This document shows positions 34,072-43,705 of a stretch of 64,000 nt of DNA, one piece after another. Source of the DNA: Streptomyces hoynatensis. GTDB lineage: Bacteria > Actinomycetota > Actinomycetes > Streptomycetales > Streptomycetaceae. How positions within the stretch are numbered: position 1 is the stretch's first letter; the number at the start of each line of letters is the position of its first letter. The stretch lies in assembly GCF_003626535.1 (NCBI RefSeq), contig NZ_RBAL01000003.1, positions 62,001-126,000 of the forward strand. The letters run 5' to 3'. The notes below the pieces were generated by a model. It was not told the DNA's origin and made no database searches. It saw only the letters and a list, made by a program, of their open reading frames with translations. The translations under genes were made by a program, and so were the position numbers.

Positions 34072-35283
34072 ATGACTGCCCGTACCGCAACGCCCAGGAC
34101 CGCACGGGCGATCAACGACCGCATTGCGCTGGATCTGCTGGCCGAGCACGGCCCGCTCACCGCGGGCAGGCTGCGCGAGCTCACCGGGCTCTCCCGCCCC
34201 AGCGTCGCGGACCTGCTGGCCAGGCTCGCGCGCGGGGGACTGGTGCGGGACGTGGGGGAGGCCGGCGAGGACCGCAGGGGGCCCAAGGCACGGCTGTACG
34301 GCCTGGTCGCCGACCGGGCCCACGTCGCGGCCCTGGACGTGCGCACCGACAGCGTGGCCTTCGCCCTGGCCGACCTCGCCGGGCGCACCGTCGCCCACGT
34401 CTCGCTGCCGGTCCCGCCCCGCGCCGGCGAGGGCGCCGCCGCCCCCATGGTCCCGGCCGTTCTCGGCGCGTTCGAAAAGGCCATGGCCGAGGCCGGGATC
34501 GCCACCCTCCACACCGCCGTGATGGGCGCCCCGGGCCTCGCCGACCCGGTCAGCGGCGCGCTGCGGCCCTTCAGCTCACTCCCCGCCTGGCACCGGGAGT
34601 TGCTCGCCGCCCTGCGCGAGCGGCTGGGCGGGCCGGTCCTGGTGGAGAACGAGGTCAACCTCGCGGGCCTCGCGGAACACCGGCTCGGCGCGGCCCGGGA
34701 CCGCGACACCTTCGTCCTGGTGTGGCTCGGGCACGGCACGGGCGCCGCCCTGGTCCTCGACGGGGTGCTGCGCCGCGGCGCCTCGGGCGGCGCCGGAGAG
34801 GTGGGCTTCCTGCCGGTGCCCATCACCGGCGGGCTGCCGAACGCGGTGGAGTGCGGCGGCGGCTTCCACGCCCTCGCCTCCAGCGCCGCCGTCTGCGACC
34901 TGGCCGTCGCGCACGGCCTCGGCCCGGCCACGGGCCAGGACGCGGCGGCGGCCGAGGAGCTGGTGCGCCGGGCCGTGGCCGAGGAGGCCGCCGGCTTCCT
35001 CGACGAGCTCGCCGGGCGGGTGGCCGTCGGCATCGCGGGCGTGATCGCGGTGCTCGACCCCGGCTGCGTGCTGCTCGGGGGCGAGGTCGGCAGGGCCGGC
35101 GGACAGGCGCTCGTCGACCACGTGGCGCGGCGGCTGCGCGCCCTCTCCCCGCTGGAGGCCGAGGTGCGCGCGGCGACCGTCGGCGGCAGCCCCGTGCTCG
35201 GCGGGGCCCTGGCCGTCGCGCTCGACGCCGCCCGCGCCGACCTGTTCGGGCCGGGCGCCGCCGTGGCCGGCCGCGGACGCTGA
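34072..35283 (+). CDS. ROK-family transcriptional repressor
   Basis: 403 residues. N-terminal MarR-like wHTH (about 10-75, INDRIALDLLAEHGPLTAGRLRELTG, SRPSVADLLARLARGGLV) and a sugar-kinase-like ROK domain (about 85-395) with VENEVNLAGLAEH, LGHGTGAALVLDG and RGASGGAGEVGFLPV. The CxCGxxGC zinc motif of sugar kinases is reduced to ECGGGFHA, so it is a regulator rather than a kinase. ATG 34072. Likely controls the divergent MFS gene through the repeat at 34028-34050. Confidence 0.87.
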   Translation: MTARTATPRTARAINDRIALDLLAEHGPLTAGRLRELTGLSRPSVADLLARLARGGLVRDVGEAGEDRRGPKARLYGLVADRAHVAALDVRTDSVAFALADLAGRTVAHVSLPVPPRAGEGAAAPMVPAVLGAFEKAMAEAGIATLHTAVMGAPGLADPVSGALRPFSSLPAWHRELLAALRERLGGPVLVENEVNLAGLAEHRLGAARDRDTFVLVWLGHGTGAALVLDGVLRRGASGGAGEVGFLPVPITGGLPNAVECGGGFHALASSAAVCDLAVAHGLGPATGQDAAAAEELVRRAVAEEAAGFLDELAGRVAVGIAGVIAVLDPGCVLLGGEVGRAGGQALVDHVARRLRALSPLEAEVRAATVGGSPVLGGALAVALDAARADLFGPGAAVAGRGR

Positions 35284-35581
35284 CCCGGCGGCCCGCCGGG
35301 CACGCGGGAGGGCCGGCCGGGCACGCGGCAGGGCAGGCCGGGCGCCGCTCCGTGCGCCCGTCACCGGGATGGCGGGAAGGACCGGGGAAAACGGGCCCGG
35401 CCCGGCGGAACGCGGCGGCCCGGGAGGGAGACCGCGCAAGGGGCGCGTGCCGGGGCCGGGCGCGCCGGTGCGGGCGATGCGCGCGCCGCGGCGGGCGGGA
35501 GCCGGCCGGGCTGTGAGCCGTCCCACACGCAGGCATGAGCCGTGGGCGCGCGTGGCAGACTGGTGGGCGTAACCGTGACAA
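35284..35581. other. Non-coding stretch upstream of the FMN riboswitch
   Basis: About 300 bp with no credible gene. It contains the 21-bp tandem repeat at 35295-35343 and otherwise low-complexity GC sequence. The rib operon promoter should lie in its last 60 bp, where GTGGCAGACTGGTGGGCGTA includes a CAGACT hexamer, but no clear -35/-10 pair stands out. Confidence 0.5.
35295..35343 (+). repeat. 21-bp tandem direct repeat, 2.3 copies
   Basis: Unit starting GCCGGGCACGCGG occurs at 35295-35315 and 35316-35336 with three differences, then a partial third copy GCCGGGC. It lies between the ROK gene and the riboswitch. Confidence 0.6.
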
Positions 35582-35710
35582 CGCGCACTCCGGGGTCGGT
35601 GAAACTCCGAACCGGCGGTAAAAGTCCGCGACCCGGCCGCTGCCAGCGGCCGGTTGACCAGGTGGAATTCCTGGACCGACGGTGAAAGTCCGGATGGGAG
35701 GCAGTGCGCG
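35582..35710 (+). ncRNA. FMN riboswitch (RFN element) of the rib operon
   Basis: Closing stem P1 is CGCGCACT (35582-35589) with AGTGCGCG (35703-35710). Inside are the conserved RFN blocks GGGGTCGGTGAAACTCCGAA, CCGGCGGTAAAAGTCCGCGA, GACCAGGTGGAATTCCTGGA and CGACGGTGAAAGTCCGGATG. A variable hairpin (GGCCGCTGCCAGCGGCC) forms the species-specific arm. The element binds FMN and switches off riboflavin genes; it lies 120 bp upstream of the ribD start, leaving room for an anti-ribosome-site or terminator helix. Confidence 0.96.
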
Positions 35711-35830
35711 GCGGATCGGGTGCGGTGTGCCGCGGTCGCCCTGCCCTGAGGGACCCGCCTCTCCCCGTGCCACCCGATGCGCCCTGCCGGAACGCCCCGG
35801 AGCCGTGCCCACAGAGGCAGGAGGAACCGG

Positions 35831-36988
35831 GTGGCGTCCCCGTCCCTTGCGGCTTCGGCCGCTTCCCGCGACGCACGCGAGACCCAGGCGATGCGCCGGG
35901 CCATCGAGCTCGCCGCCCGCGGCCTCGGCACCACCAGCCCCAACCCCGTCGTCGGCTGCGTCCTCCTCGACGCCGCAGGGCGGCAGGCGGGGGAGGGCTG
36001 GCACCGCGTCGCCGGCGGCCCGCACGCCGAGATCGAGGCCCTCGCCCAGGCCGGCCAGGCCGCCCGCGGCGGCACCGCCGTCGTCACCCTCGAACCCTGC
36101 AACCACACCGGCCGCACCGGCCCCTGCGCCCAGGCCCTGATCGACGCAGGCGTCGCCCGCGTCGTCTACGCCGTCGCCGATCCCCACCCCAGGGCCCGCG
36201 GCGGCGCCGCCACGCTGGCCGCCGCGGGCGTCGAGGTGGCCCGCGGGCCGCTCGCGGCCGAGGCGGCGGCGGGGAACGCGGCCTGGCTGACCTCGGTGCG
36301 GCTGGGCCGCCCGCACGTGCGCTGGAAGTACGCCGCCACCCTCGACGGCCGCGTCGCCGCCGCCGACGGCACCAGCCGCTGGATCTCCTCCCCGCAGGCG
36401 CGGGCCGAGGTCCACCGGCTCCGCGCCCGCGCCGACGCCGTCCTCGTCGGCACCGGCACCGCCCGCGCCGACGACCCGCACCTCGCCGCGCGCGGCGTGC
36501 CGGGCGCCCGCCAGCCGCTGCGGGTCGTCCTGGACACCGAGGCCAAGGCCGTCGCCCCCGGGGCCCGGGTGCTCGACGGGGCAGCCCCCACCCTGATCGC
36601 CGTCGCCCGCGACGTGCCGCCCGACCGCACCGCCCCCCTCGAAGAGCACGCCGAGGTGCTGCGGCTGCCGCGCGCCGCCCACGGGCCCGGCCTTGACCTC
36701 TCTGCCCTGCTCACCGCCCTGCACCGGCGCGAGGTGGTCTCCGTCCTGCTGGAGGGCGGGCCGACGCTGGCCGGCGCGTTCGCCGCCGCGGGGGCCGTCG
36801 ACGAGGTCGTGGGCTACCTCGCCCCCGTCCTGCTCGGCGCGGGCCCCACGGCCCTCGCCGACGCGGGAATCACCACCCTCGCGCGGGCGTTGCGCCTGCG
36901 CGTCACCGACGTCACCCAGGTCGGCTCCGACGTGCGGATCACCGCGGTCCCCGCCGAAGCACCCACCTTCGCAGCCAAGGAGTCCTGA
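35831..36988 (+). CDS. ribD: Bifunctional pyrimidine deaminase / reductase of riboflavin synthesis
   Basis: 385 residues. The N-terminal cytidine-deaminase-like domain binds zinc through HAEIEAL and EPCNHTGRTGPCAQAL; the C-terminal reductase domain (about 160-375) has KYAATLDGRVAAADGTSRWI and LLEGGPTLAGAF. Converts the GTP-cyclohydrolase product to the ribitylamino-uracil phosphate. GTG 35831 has GGAGGAA just upstream, inside the riboswitch-controlled leader. First gene of the rib operon; ribE follows after one base. Confidence 0.95.
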   Translation: MASPSLAASAASRDARETQAMRRAIELAARGLGTTSPNPVVGCVLLDAAGRQAGEGWHRVAGGPHAEIEALAQAGQAARGGTAVVTLEPCNHTGRTGPCAQALIDAGVARVVYAVADPHPRARGGAATLAAAGVEVARGPLAAEAAAGNAAWLTSVRLGRPHVRWKYAATLDGRVAAADGTSRWISSPQARAEVHRLRARADAVLVGTGTARADDPHLAARGVPGARQPLRVVLDTEAKAVAPGARVLDGAAPTLIAVARDVPPDRTAPLEEHAEVLRLPRAAHGPGLDLSALLTALHRREVVSVLLEGGPTLAGAFAAAGAVDEVVGYLAPVLLGAGPTALADAGITTLARALRLRVTDVTQVGSDVRITAVPAEAPTFAAKES

Positions 36989-36989
36989 G

Positions 36990-37664
36990 TTGTTCACCGG
37001 AATCGTCGAAGAACGTGGCGAGGTCGTCGCCCTGGAGCGCGCCGGCGAATCGGCGCGGCTGCGGCTGCGTGGCGCCAAGGTCACCGAGGGCAGCGGCCAC
37101 GGCGACTCGATCGCGGTCAACGGCGCCTGCCTGACCGTCGTGGACGTCGGCGAGGGCGAGTTCACCGCCGACGTGATGGCCGAGACCCTGCGCCGCTCCA
37201 CCCTCGGCACCCTGGCCCCGGGCGACCCGGTCAACCTGGAGCGCCCGATGGCGCTCGGCGGGCGACTCGGCGGCCACCTCGTCCAGGGCCACGTGGACGG
37301 CACCGCGACCGTCCTCACCCGCACCCCCGGCGAGCAGTGGGAGAGCGTGGCCTTCTCGCTGCCGCCCCAACTCGCCCGCTACGTCGTGGAGAAGGGCTCC
37401 ATCACCGTGGACGGCGTCAGCCTCACCGTCGTCGAGGCGGGCCACGACCGCTTCACCGTCGGTCTCATCCCCACCACCCTCGCCCTCACCACGCTCGGCC
37501 GCAGGCAGCCGGGCGAGCAGGTGAACCTCGAGGTCGACGTGCTCGCCAAGTACGTCGAGCGCCTCCTCGCCCACCGGGAGCCGCAGCCGGCCGGCGGCGC
37601 CGGCGCCCTCGCCGGCCTCCCGGAGGCCGGCGAGCGGGCCGGGAGCGGGGTGAGCCTCGGGTGA
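36990..37664 (+). CDS. ribE: Riboflavin synthase alpha chain, TTG start
   Basis: 224 residues. Two tandem lumazine-binding beta-barrels: residues 1-95 ([37 protein letters not shown]) and 96-200 ([35 protein letters not shown]). Dismutates two lumazines to riboflavin and pyrimidine. The only start that gives the invariant N-terminal MFTGIVEE is TTG 36990, with AAGGAG 7 bp upstream. A Pro/Ala/Gly-rich tail of about 25 residues follows the second barrel. The gene abuts ribD and overlaps the next start as GTGA. Confidence 0.95.
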   Translation: MFTGIVEERGEVVALERAGESARLRLRGAKVTEGSGHGDSIAVNGACLTVVDVGEGEFTADVMAETLRRSTLGTLAPGDPVNLERPMALGGRLGGHLVQGHVDGTATVLTRTPGEQWESVAFSLPPQLARYVVEKGSITVDGVSLTVVEAGHDRFTVGLIPTTLALTTLGRRQPGEQVNLEVDVLAKYVERLLAHREPQPAGGAGALAGLPEAGERAGSGVSLG

Positions 37665-38326
37665 GCGCCCTCGATCAGCTCAACTCCACGGCCTTCACCG
37701 CCTTCGGGCAGGACGTCATCTGGTCGGACTTCACCGGCAACCTCGCCGGCCTCGCCGCCCTGGCCCTGGGCTGGCGGCGTTCCCTGCTCACCTGGCCCGT
37801 GCAACTCCTGTCCGGCGCCATCCTCGTCGCCGCCTACGCCTCCGCCCACCTCAGCGGCGGCGTGGGCAAGCAGGTGCTGGTCATCCTCGTCGCCGGCTGG
37901 GGCTGGTGGCAGTGGCGCCGCGGCGGCCGCACCTCGGGCGACGGCCAGATAGCGGTCCGCTTCGCCACCTGGGCCGAGCGCGGGGTGCTCGCCGGGGGCG
38001 CCGCCGTGGGCACGGTGGCCGTCGGCGCGCTCTTCGCCGCCTTCCCCGACCTCTCCTGGAACCCGTGGCCCGACGCCTACATCTTCGTCGGCACCCTGGC
38101 CGCGATGGTGGCCCAGGCCCGCGGCCTCGTGGAGTTCTGGATCGCCTGGCTGCTGGTCGACCTGGTCGGCGTCCCGCTGGCCTTCGACAGCGGCCTGCCC
38201 TTCTCCGCCCTCGTCTACATCGTCTACTTCGTCCTCGTCCTGTGGGGCATGCGCGACTGGTGGCTGCGCTCCCGCCGCTCTCGCGAAGCGGTGGCGCGGC
38301 CCGCACTGGAAGGAGCAGCAGCGTGA
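37661..38326 (+). CDS. ribM: PnuC-family riboflavin transporter (RibM/PnuX)
   Basis: 221 residues, about seven membrane spans. PnuC fold: [30 protein letters not shown], and the aromatic cluster [11 protein letters not shown], then [17 protein letters not shown] and the C-terminal LWGMRDWW. PnuC proteins take up nicotinamide riboside, but members inside FMN-controlled rib operons of actinobacteria (RibM/PnuX) carry riboflavin by facilitated diffusion, so I call it RibM from context. GTG 37661 overlaps ribE, and the stop overlaps ribBA. Confidence 0.87.
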   Translation: MSALDQLNSTAFTAFGQDVIWSDFTGNLAGLAALALGWRRSLLTWPVQLLSGAILVAAYASAHLSGGVGKQVLVILVAGWGWWQWRRGGRTSGDGQIAVRFATWAERGVLAGGAAVGTVAVGALFAAFPDLSWNPWPDAYIFVGTLAAMVAQARGLVEFWIAWLLVDLVGVPLAFDSGLPFSALVYIVYFVLVLWGMRDWWLRSRRSREAVARPALEGAAA

Positions 38327-39636
38327 CCGTGGCCGAGCCCGCCCAGGCGATCCACGCCGGCGGAGGAGAAGAACGGGAAGGCGCGCTCGACCCCGTCGAG
38401 CGGGCGATCTCCGACATCGCCCTGGGCCGCCCGGTGGTGGTGGTGGACCGCGCCGACCGGGAGAACGAGGGGGACCTCATCGTCGCGGCCGAGCTGGCGA
38501 CCCCGGAGACCATCGCCTTCATGATGGCCGAGTGCCGCGGCCTGATCTGCGTGCCGATGGCAGGGGCCGACCTGGACCGGCTGGCCCTCCCGCAGATGGT
38601 GGAGAAGAACACCGAGTCGATGGCCACCGCCTTCACCGTCTCGGTGGACGCCACCGCGGCGCACGGCGTGACCACCGGCATCTCCGCCGCCGACCGGGCC
38701 ACCACCATCAGGCTGCTGGCCGACCCGGCCGCCGACCCGGCCGACTTCTCCCGCCCCGGCCACGTCTTCCCGCTGCGCGCCCGCTCCGGCGGCGTGCTGG
38801 TCCGCCCCGGGCACACCGAGGCGGGGGTCGACCTCGCCCGGCTGGCCGGGCTGCGGCCCGCCGCCGTCGTCGTGGAGATCGCCGGGGAGGACGGCACCAT
38901 GCTGCGGCTGCCCGCGCTGCGCGCCTTCGCCCGCAGGCACGGCCTGCCGATCATCTCCATCGAGGACCTCATCGCCTACCGCCGCGCCGCCGGGCGGGCC
39001 GGCCTGCCCGCGGTGCGCCGCGAGGCGGACGTCAGCCTGCCCACCGCGCACGGCGACTTCCGGGCCCTCGGCTACCGGGCCGCCGCGGACGGCGTGGAAC
39101 ACATCGCGCTGGTGGCCGGGGACCTCGGGGACGGCGAGGACGTGCTGGTCAGGCTGCACTCCGAATGCCTGACCGGGGACGTCTTCGGCTCCGGGCGCTG
39201 CGACTGCGGCCCCCAGCTCGCCGCCTCCCTCGACCGGATCGCCGCCGAGGGCCGCGGGGTGGTGCTGTACCTCCGCGGCCACGAGGGGCGCGGCATCGGG
39301 CTGCTGCCCAAGCTGCGCGCCTACGAGCTGCAGGAACGCGGCCTGGACACCCTCGACGCCAACCTGGAACTCGGCCTGCCCGCCGACGCCCGCGACTACG
39401 CGGCCGGCGCCGGCATCCTCGCCGACCTCGGCGTGCGCTCGGTGCGGCTGATGACCAACAACCCCGACAAGACGGCCGCGTTGCTGCGGCACGGCCTGCG
39501 CGTCACCGGCCGCGAGCCGGTCCCGGTGCCGCCGGGCGAGCACAACCTGCGGTATCTGCGCACCAAGCGGGACCGGATGGGACACGCGCTGCCCTGGCTC
39601 GACCCCGCCCCGGTCTCCGCCTGCGGCAACGAGTGA
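38323..39636 (+). CDS. ribBA: Bifunctional DHBP synthase / GTP cyclohydrolase II
   Basis: 437 residues. The N-terminal RibB domain (about 20-225: [52 protein letters not shown]) makes dihydroxybutanone phosphate from ribulose-5-P; the C-terminal RibA domain (about 230-430) has the zinc cysteines in [20 protein letters not shown] and [16 protein letters not shown]. Together they supply both riboflavin precursors. GTG 38323 follows AAGGAG and overlaps ribM. A 205-bp gap with a purine-rich tract separates it from ribH. Confidence 0.96.
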   Translation: MTVAEPAQAIHAGGGEEREGALDPVERAISDIALGRPVVVVDRADRENEGDLIVAAELATPETIAFMMAECRGLICVPMAGADLDRLALPQMVEKNTESMATAFTVSVDATAAHGVTTGISAADRATTIRLLADPAADPADFSRPGHVFPLRARSGGVLVRPGHTEAGVDLARLAGLRPAAVVVEIAGEDGTMLRLPALRAFARRHGLPIISIEDLIAYRRAAGRAGLPAVRREADVSLPTAHGDFRALGYRAAADGVEHIALVAGDLGDGEDVLVRLHSECLTGDVFGSGRCDCGPQLAASLDRIAAEGRGVVLYLRGHEGRGIGLLPKLRAYELQERGLDTLDANLELGLPADARDYAAGAGILADLGVRSVRLMTNNPDKTAALLRHGLRVTGREPVPVPPGEHNLRYLRTKRDRMGHALPWLDPAPVSACGNE

Positions 39637-39706
39637 CCGCCGGCCCCGGGACGGCCGGGCCCGCGGCGGCCCGGCACCCGGCGCGGCGGGCCCCGCGCGG
39701 CCGTGA

Positions 39707-40327
<621 letters not shown>

Positions 40328-40360
40328 GTGGCCGCCGGCACGCCGTAGGGTAAGAGGACC

Positions 40361-40633
40361 ATGGCCAACAAGACATTCGACGAGCTCTTCGCCGAGCTCG
40401 AACGCAAGGCTGCCACCGGCGACCCCGGCACCTCGCGGACCGCAGAGCTGGTCGCCGCCGGGGTCCACGCCATCGGCAAGAAGGTCGTCGAAGAGGCCGC
40501 CGAGGTGTGGATGGCGGCCGAGTACGAGGGGGCGGAGCGGACCGCCGAGGAGATCTCGCAGCTGCTCTACCACCTCCAGGTGATGATGGTCGCCCGCGGC
40601 ATCTCCCTCGCCGACGTATACGCTCACCTGTGA
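40361..40633 (+). CDS. hisE: Phosphoribosyl-ATP pyrophosphatase
   Basis: 90 residues, all-alpha MazG-like fold. Second step of histidine synthesis, PR-ATP to PR-AMP. Motif [14 protein letters not shown] provides the Mg-binding carboxylates; [14 protein letters not shown] and [17 protein letters not shown] complete the family core. ATG 40361 follows AAGAGGA; TAGGGT at 40346-40351 could be a -10 box, so hisEG may have its own promoter. Grouping with hisG away from the main his operon is usual in Streptomyces. Confidence 0.96.
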   Translation: MANKTFDELFAELERKAATGDPGTSRTAELVAAGVHAIGKKVVEEAAEVWMAAEYEGAERTAEEISQLLYHLQVMMVARGISLADVYAHL

Positions 40634-40740
40634 GGGCCGCCCGCGACCCGGGCCCGCCCGCCGGCACCGCCGGGACCCCTCCGCCCCGCGGCGGATCACC
40701 CACCCGTCCAGAACCTCACGGAAGTAAGGAAGCCCGTCCC

Positions 40741-41601
40741 ATGCTGCGCATCGCCGTTCCCAACAAGGGCGCTCTCTCCGAGCCTGCGGCGGCCATGCTC
40801 CATGAGGCCGGCTACCGGCAGCGCAAGGACCGCCGCGAGCTGGTCCTGATCGACCAGGACAACCAGGTGGAGTTCTTCTACCTGCGCCCCCGCGACATCG
40901 CCGTCTACGTCGGCTCCGGGCGCCTGGACATCGGCATCACCGGCCGGGACCTGCTGCTGGACTCGGGCGCCGACGCCGAGGAGATCCTCCGGCTCGGCTT
41001 CGCCGCCTCGACGCTGCGCTACGCGACCCGCCCCGGCGGGGTGCGGGACGTGCGCGAGTTCGGCGGCCTGACGATCGCCACCTCCTTCGCCGGCGTGGTC
41101 AGCGCCCACCTGGAGGAGCACGGGGTCGACGCCTCGGTCGTGCACCTGGACGGTGCCGTGGAGACCGCGATCCAGCTGGGCGTGGCCGAGGTCATCGCCG
41201 ACGTGGTCGAGACCGGCACCACGCTGCGCAACGCCGGACTCGAAATCATCGGCGCGCCCATCCTGGAGTCGGAGGCGGTCGTCATCCGCCGCACCGGCGC
41301 ACGCGGGGAGGAGGCCGGGGCCGAGGCCAAGGTGCGGCAGTTCCTGCGGCGGCTCCAGGGCGTCCTGGTCGCCCGCAGATACGTGATGATGGACTACGAC
41401 ATCCGCGCCGAGCTGGTCGAGAAGGCCGTCGCCCTCACCCCGGGCCTGGAGTCGCCCACCGTGTCCCCGCTGCACGACCGCGGCTGGGCCGCCGTGCGCT
41501 CCATGGTGCCCGTCCAGGACGCGCAGCGCGTGATGGACGAGCTGTACGAGCTGGGCGCCCGCGCCATCCTCACCACCGGAATCCACGCCGCCCGGCTGTG
41601 A
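40741..41601 (+). CDS. hisG: ATP phosphoribosyltransferase, long form
   Basis: 286 residues, the long HisG with a C-terminal ACT-like regulatory domain (about 210-286) for histidine feedback. Catalytic part starts LRIAVPNKGALSEPA and includes DIGITGRDLLLDSGADAEE and the PRPP loop ADVVETGTTLRNAGL. It commits ATP and PRPP to histidine. ATG 40741 has a weak GGAAG site. The stop overlaps the next start. No hisZ is needed for this form. Confidence 0.97.
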   Translation: MLRIAVPNKGALSEPAAAMLHEAGYRQRKDRRELVLIDQDNQVEFFYLRPRDIAVYVGSGRLDIGITGRDLLLDSGADAEEILRLGFAASTLRYATRPGGVRDVREFGGLTIATSFAGVVSAHLEEHGVDASVVHLDGAVETAIQLGVAEVIADVVETGTTLRNAGLEIIGAPILESEAVVIRRTGARGEEAGAEAKVRQFLRRLQGVLVARRYVMMDYDIRAELVEKAVALTPGLESPTVSPLHDRGWAAVRSMVPVQDAQRVMDELYELGARAILTTGIHAARL

Positions 41602-42077
41602 TGAGCACGAGGGAACCGGCCGCGCCGCAGCTGCCCGCGCTGCCCGTCACGTTCCGGCCCACGGTCACCCGGGTGGTGCTGCTGAGCATCGGCGCGGCCG
41701 TCTTCGCCACCCTCACGCTGGTCGCGGTGCTCCTCCCGGCGGGGGAGGCGGTCGACTGGAGCGCCGCGGAGCGGGTCGCCTTCAGCCTCGGCGGCCTCCT
41801 CGTCTGGGCCGTGCTCGCGCTCCTCAGCCGGCCCCACGTGACGGCCGACGCCGAGGGGGTGACCGTGGTGAACCTCACGGTCAGGCGGCGGCTGGCCTGG
41901 GCGGAGATCCTGCGGGTCAACCTCAGGCCGGGCGACCCGTGGGTGACCCTCGACCTGGCCGACGGCACGGTGCTCGCGGTCATGGGCATCCAGCCAGGCG
42001 TCGCCCGCCGCACGGCCCTCGCCCACGCCAGGGCGCTGCGCGCCCTCGCCGAGGCCCACGGGACCGCCGGGCGCTGA
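41601..42077 (+). CDS. Small membrane protein with PH-like domain
   Basis: 158 residues. Two hydrophobic spans (about 25-45, RVVLLSIGAAVFATLTLVAVLL; and 60-77, VAFSLGGLLVWAVLALLS) followed by a bacterial PH-like beta domain with VTVVNLTVRRRLAWAEILRVNLRPGDPWVTLDL. ATG 41601 overlaps the hisG stop (TGATG); GTG one codon earlier is equally possible. Co-transcribed with hisEG as in many Streptomyces; function unknown. Confidence 0.8.
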   Translation: MSTREPAAPQLPALPVTFRPTVTRVVLLSIGAAVFATLTLVAVLLPAGEAVDWSAAERVAFSLGGLLVWAVLALLSRPHVTADAEGVTVVNLTVRRRLAWAEILRVNLRPGDPWVTLDLADGTVLAVMGIQPGVARRTALAHARALRALAEAHGTAGR

Positions 42078-42139
42078 CGAGCGCCAGGGAGCCAGGCCCG
42101 CACGCCGGGGGCGGGGGCGAAGCCGGCGCGGGCGCGCCG

Positions 42140-42145
42140 TAGGTT
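42140..42145 (+). promoter_or_regulatory. -10 box giving a leaderless SDR transcript
   Basis: TAGGTT ends 6 nt before the ATG at 42152, with no ribosome site in the gap, so the message probably starts at the start codon. Confidence 0.5.
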
Positions 42146-42151
42146 GGCGGC

Positions 42152-42916
42152 ATGAAGAACAAGGACCAGAGCAGCCCCGTCGCCCTGGTGACCGGCGCCT
42201 CCCGCGGCCTCGGGGCCGCCATCGCCGGCCGCCTCGCCGCCGAAGGATGGGCGGTGGCCGTGGGCTGCCATGCGGGCCTGGCGCAGGCCCGCCGCGTGGC
42301 CGGGGAGATCCGGGCGGCGGGCGGAACGGCCAGGGAGTTCGCCGCCGATGTCACCGACGAGGCCGAAGTCGCCCGCCTCGTCGAGGAGATCACCGCGACC
42401 CTGGGCCCGGTCACCGCCCTGGTCCTCAACGCCACCGGGCCGCAGCCGAACATCGCCCCCGAGAAGCTCGGCTGGCAGGACCACCTCGACCAGCTGACGT
42501 TCTTCGTGAAGAGCCCCACCCTGCTGATGCAGGCCGTGCTCCCGGCGATGCGGGAGAACGGCGGGGGCCGGATCATCCAGATCGGCTCCGACGTGCTGGA
42601 GCGCGCGCTCCCCGACATGTCCGCCTACGTCGCCGCCAAGGCCGCCCAGCACGCCCTGACCCGGTGCTGGGCCAGGGCCCTGGGCGAGTACGGGATCACG
42701 GTCAACACGGTGGCGCCCGGCTGGATTCCGGTCGAGCGGCACGCCGGAACCCCGGCCGAGTCGCTGGCCTCCTACACGGCCGAGGTCCCGCTCGGCCGCA
42801 TGGGGCGCCCGGAGGACGTCGCCGCCGCCGTCGCCTTCCTCGCCTCCCCGCAGGCGGGCTTCGTCACCGGCGAACGCGTCAAGGTCAACGGCGGCCACGC
42901 GCTCGGCACGGCGTAG
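42152..42916 (+). CDS. SDR-family oxidoreductase (FabG-like)
   Basis: 254 residues. Rossmann nucleotide site VTGASRGLGAAIAGRLA, NAG-like segment LNATGPQP, catalytic Ser in IQIGSD and the Tyr-Lys pair in MSAYVAAKAAQHALTR, then the TVAPGWIPVE and GFVTGERVKVNGG C-terminal segments. NADPH preference is suggested by the SRG in the first loop. It appears to be a single transcription unit, probably leaderless. Substrate unknown; 3-oxoacyl reductase is the nearest family name. Confidence 0.83.
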   Translation: MKNKDQSSPVALVTGASRGLGAAIAGRLAAEGWAVAVGCHAGLAQARRVAGEIRAAGGTAREFAADVTDEAEVARLVEEITATLGPVTALVLNATGPQPNIAPEKLGWQDHLDQLTFFVKSPTLLMQAVLPAMRENGGGRIIQIGSDVLERALPDMSAYVAAKAAQHALTRCWARALGEYGITVNTVAPGWIPVERHAGTPAESLASYTAEVPLGRMGRPEDVAAAVAFLASPQAGFVTGERVKVNGGHALGTA

Positions 42917-43031
42917 GCGCCGTCGTTCCGGCCTCCGCGGGGCCGCGGCCGGCGCGTGGCCGTCCGCCGGGCGGCGATCGTCTTCGGCCACCGCCGCCCC
43001 GGCCGGGCGGCGGTGGCCGCACGCGCGGCCG

Positions 43032-43571
43032 TCAGGGGGCCGCCGCGTAGCACCGGAGGGCCACCTTGTGCCCCGGGCGCCACTGCCGTTCGACGGTGGC
43101 CAGCAGGTGCCAGCCGAGTCGCTCGTACAGGGCCGTCGCCGCGGTGCCGGAGGCCAGCACGTCCAGCACCGGGTGCAGGCCACGGTCCCGCGCCGCCGTG
43201 ACCGCCCGCGCCATCAGCAGCGCGCCGATCCCGTGGCCGCGGGCCGACGGGGCGACGAACAGCCGGTTGACCACGGCGGCCGCTTCGCTGCCGACCCCGG
43301 CACGTGCGCTCCACACCCCGGGCGCCGCGTCGTCCGCACCACTCCGGGCCAGGCCCACATGCCCGACGATGCGGCCGTCCCATTCCGCCACCCAGGCGGA
43401 GAACTGCGCGGGTGGGCTCAGCCAGGTGCCCGGGCGGTCGGGCCAGTACACCGGGTACCCGTCCCGCTCGTGGACCTCGGCCAGCAGCCGTACGCAGGCA
43501 TCCAGGTCGCCATCGGCCCGGTGCCTGAGGCGCGGCGACGGCGTCGTGCCGGAGGCGCTCTCGTTTTCCAC
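43032..43571 (-). CDS. GNAT-family N-acetyltransferase
   Basis: 179 residues from a GTG start at 43571. Acetyl-CoA binding motif A is NRLFVAPSARGHGIGALLMARAVTAA (split across about residues 105-130), followed by motif B YERLGWHLLATVERQWR. GTG 43589 is an alternative start; neither has a good ribosome site. Probably monocistronic. Target unknown; small-molecule or protein N-acetylation are both possible. Confidence 0.78.
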   Translation of the reverse strand: MENESASGTTPSPRLRHRADGDLDACVRLLAEVHERDGYPVYWPDRPGTWLSPPAQFSAWVAEWDGRIVGHVGLARSGADDAAPGVWSARAGVGSEAAAVVNRLFVAPSARGHGIGALLMARAVTAARDRGLHPVLDVLASGTAATALYERLGWHLLATVERQWRPGHKVALRCYAAAP

Positions 43572-43705
43572 CGCGGCATGGAAACACACTCCACGGCCCG
43601 TGGCCAGGGACTTTCGCAACCGGCCCCCGGCGCGGGCCGGGCCCCCGCCGGGGGCGCCCCACGCGCGGGGGCCGCCGCGCCGGGGACCCGCCCGCCCCGG
43701 GGCGG

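Noticed and set aside
42956..43201. Plus-strand frames opposite the GNAT gene
   Set aside because: Arg/Pro/Ala-rich with no domain; the minus-strand frame has the acetyl-CoA motif.
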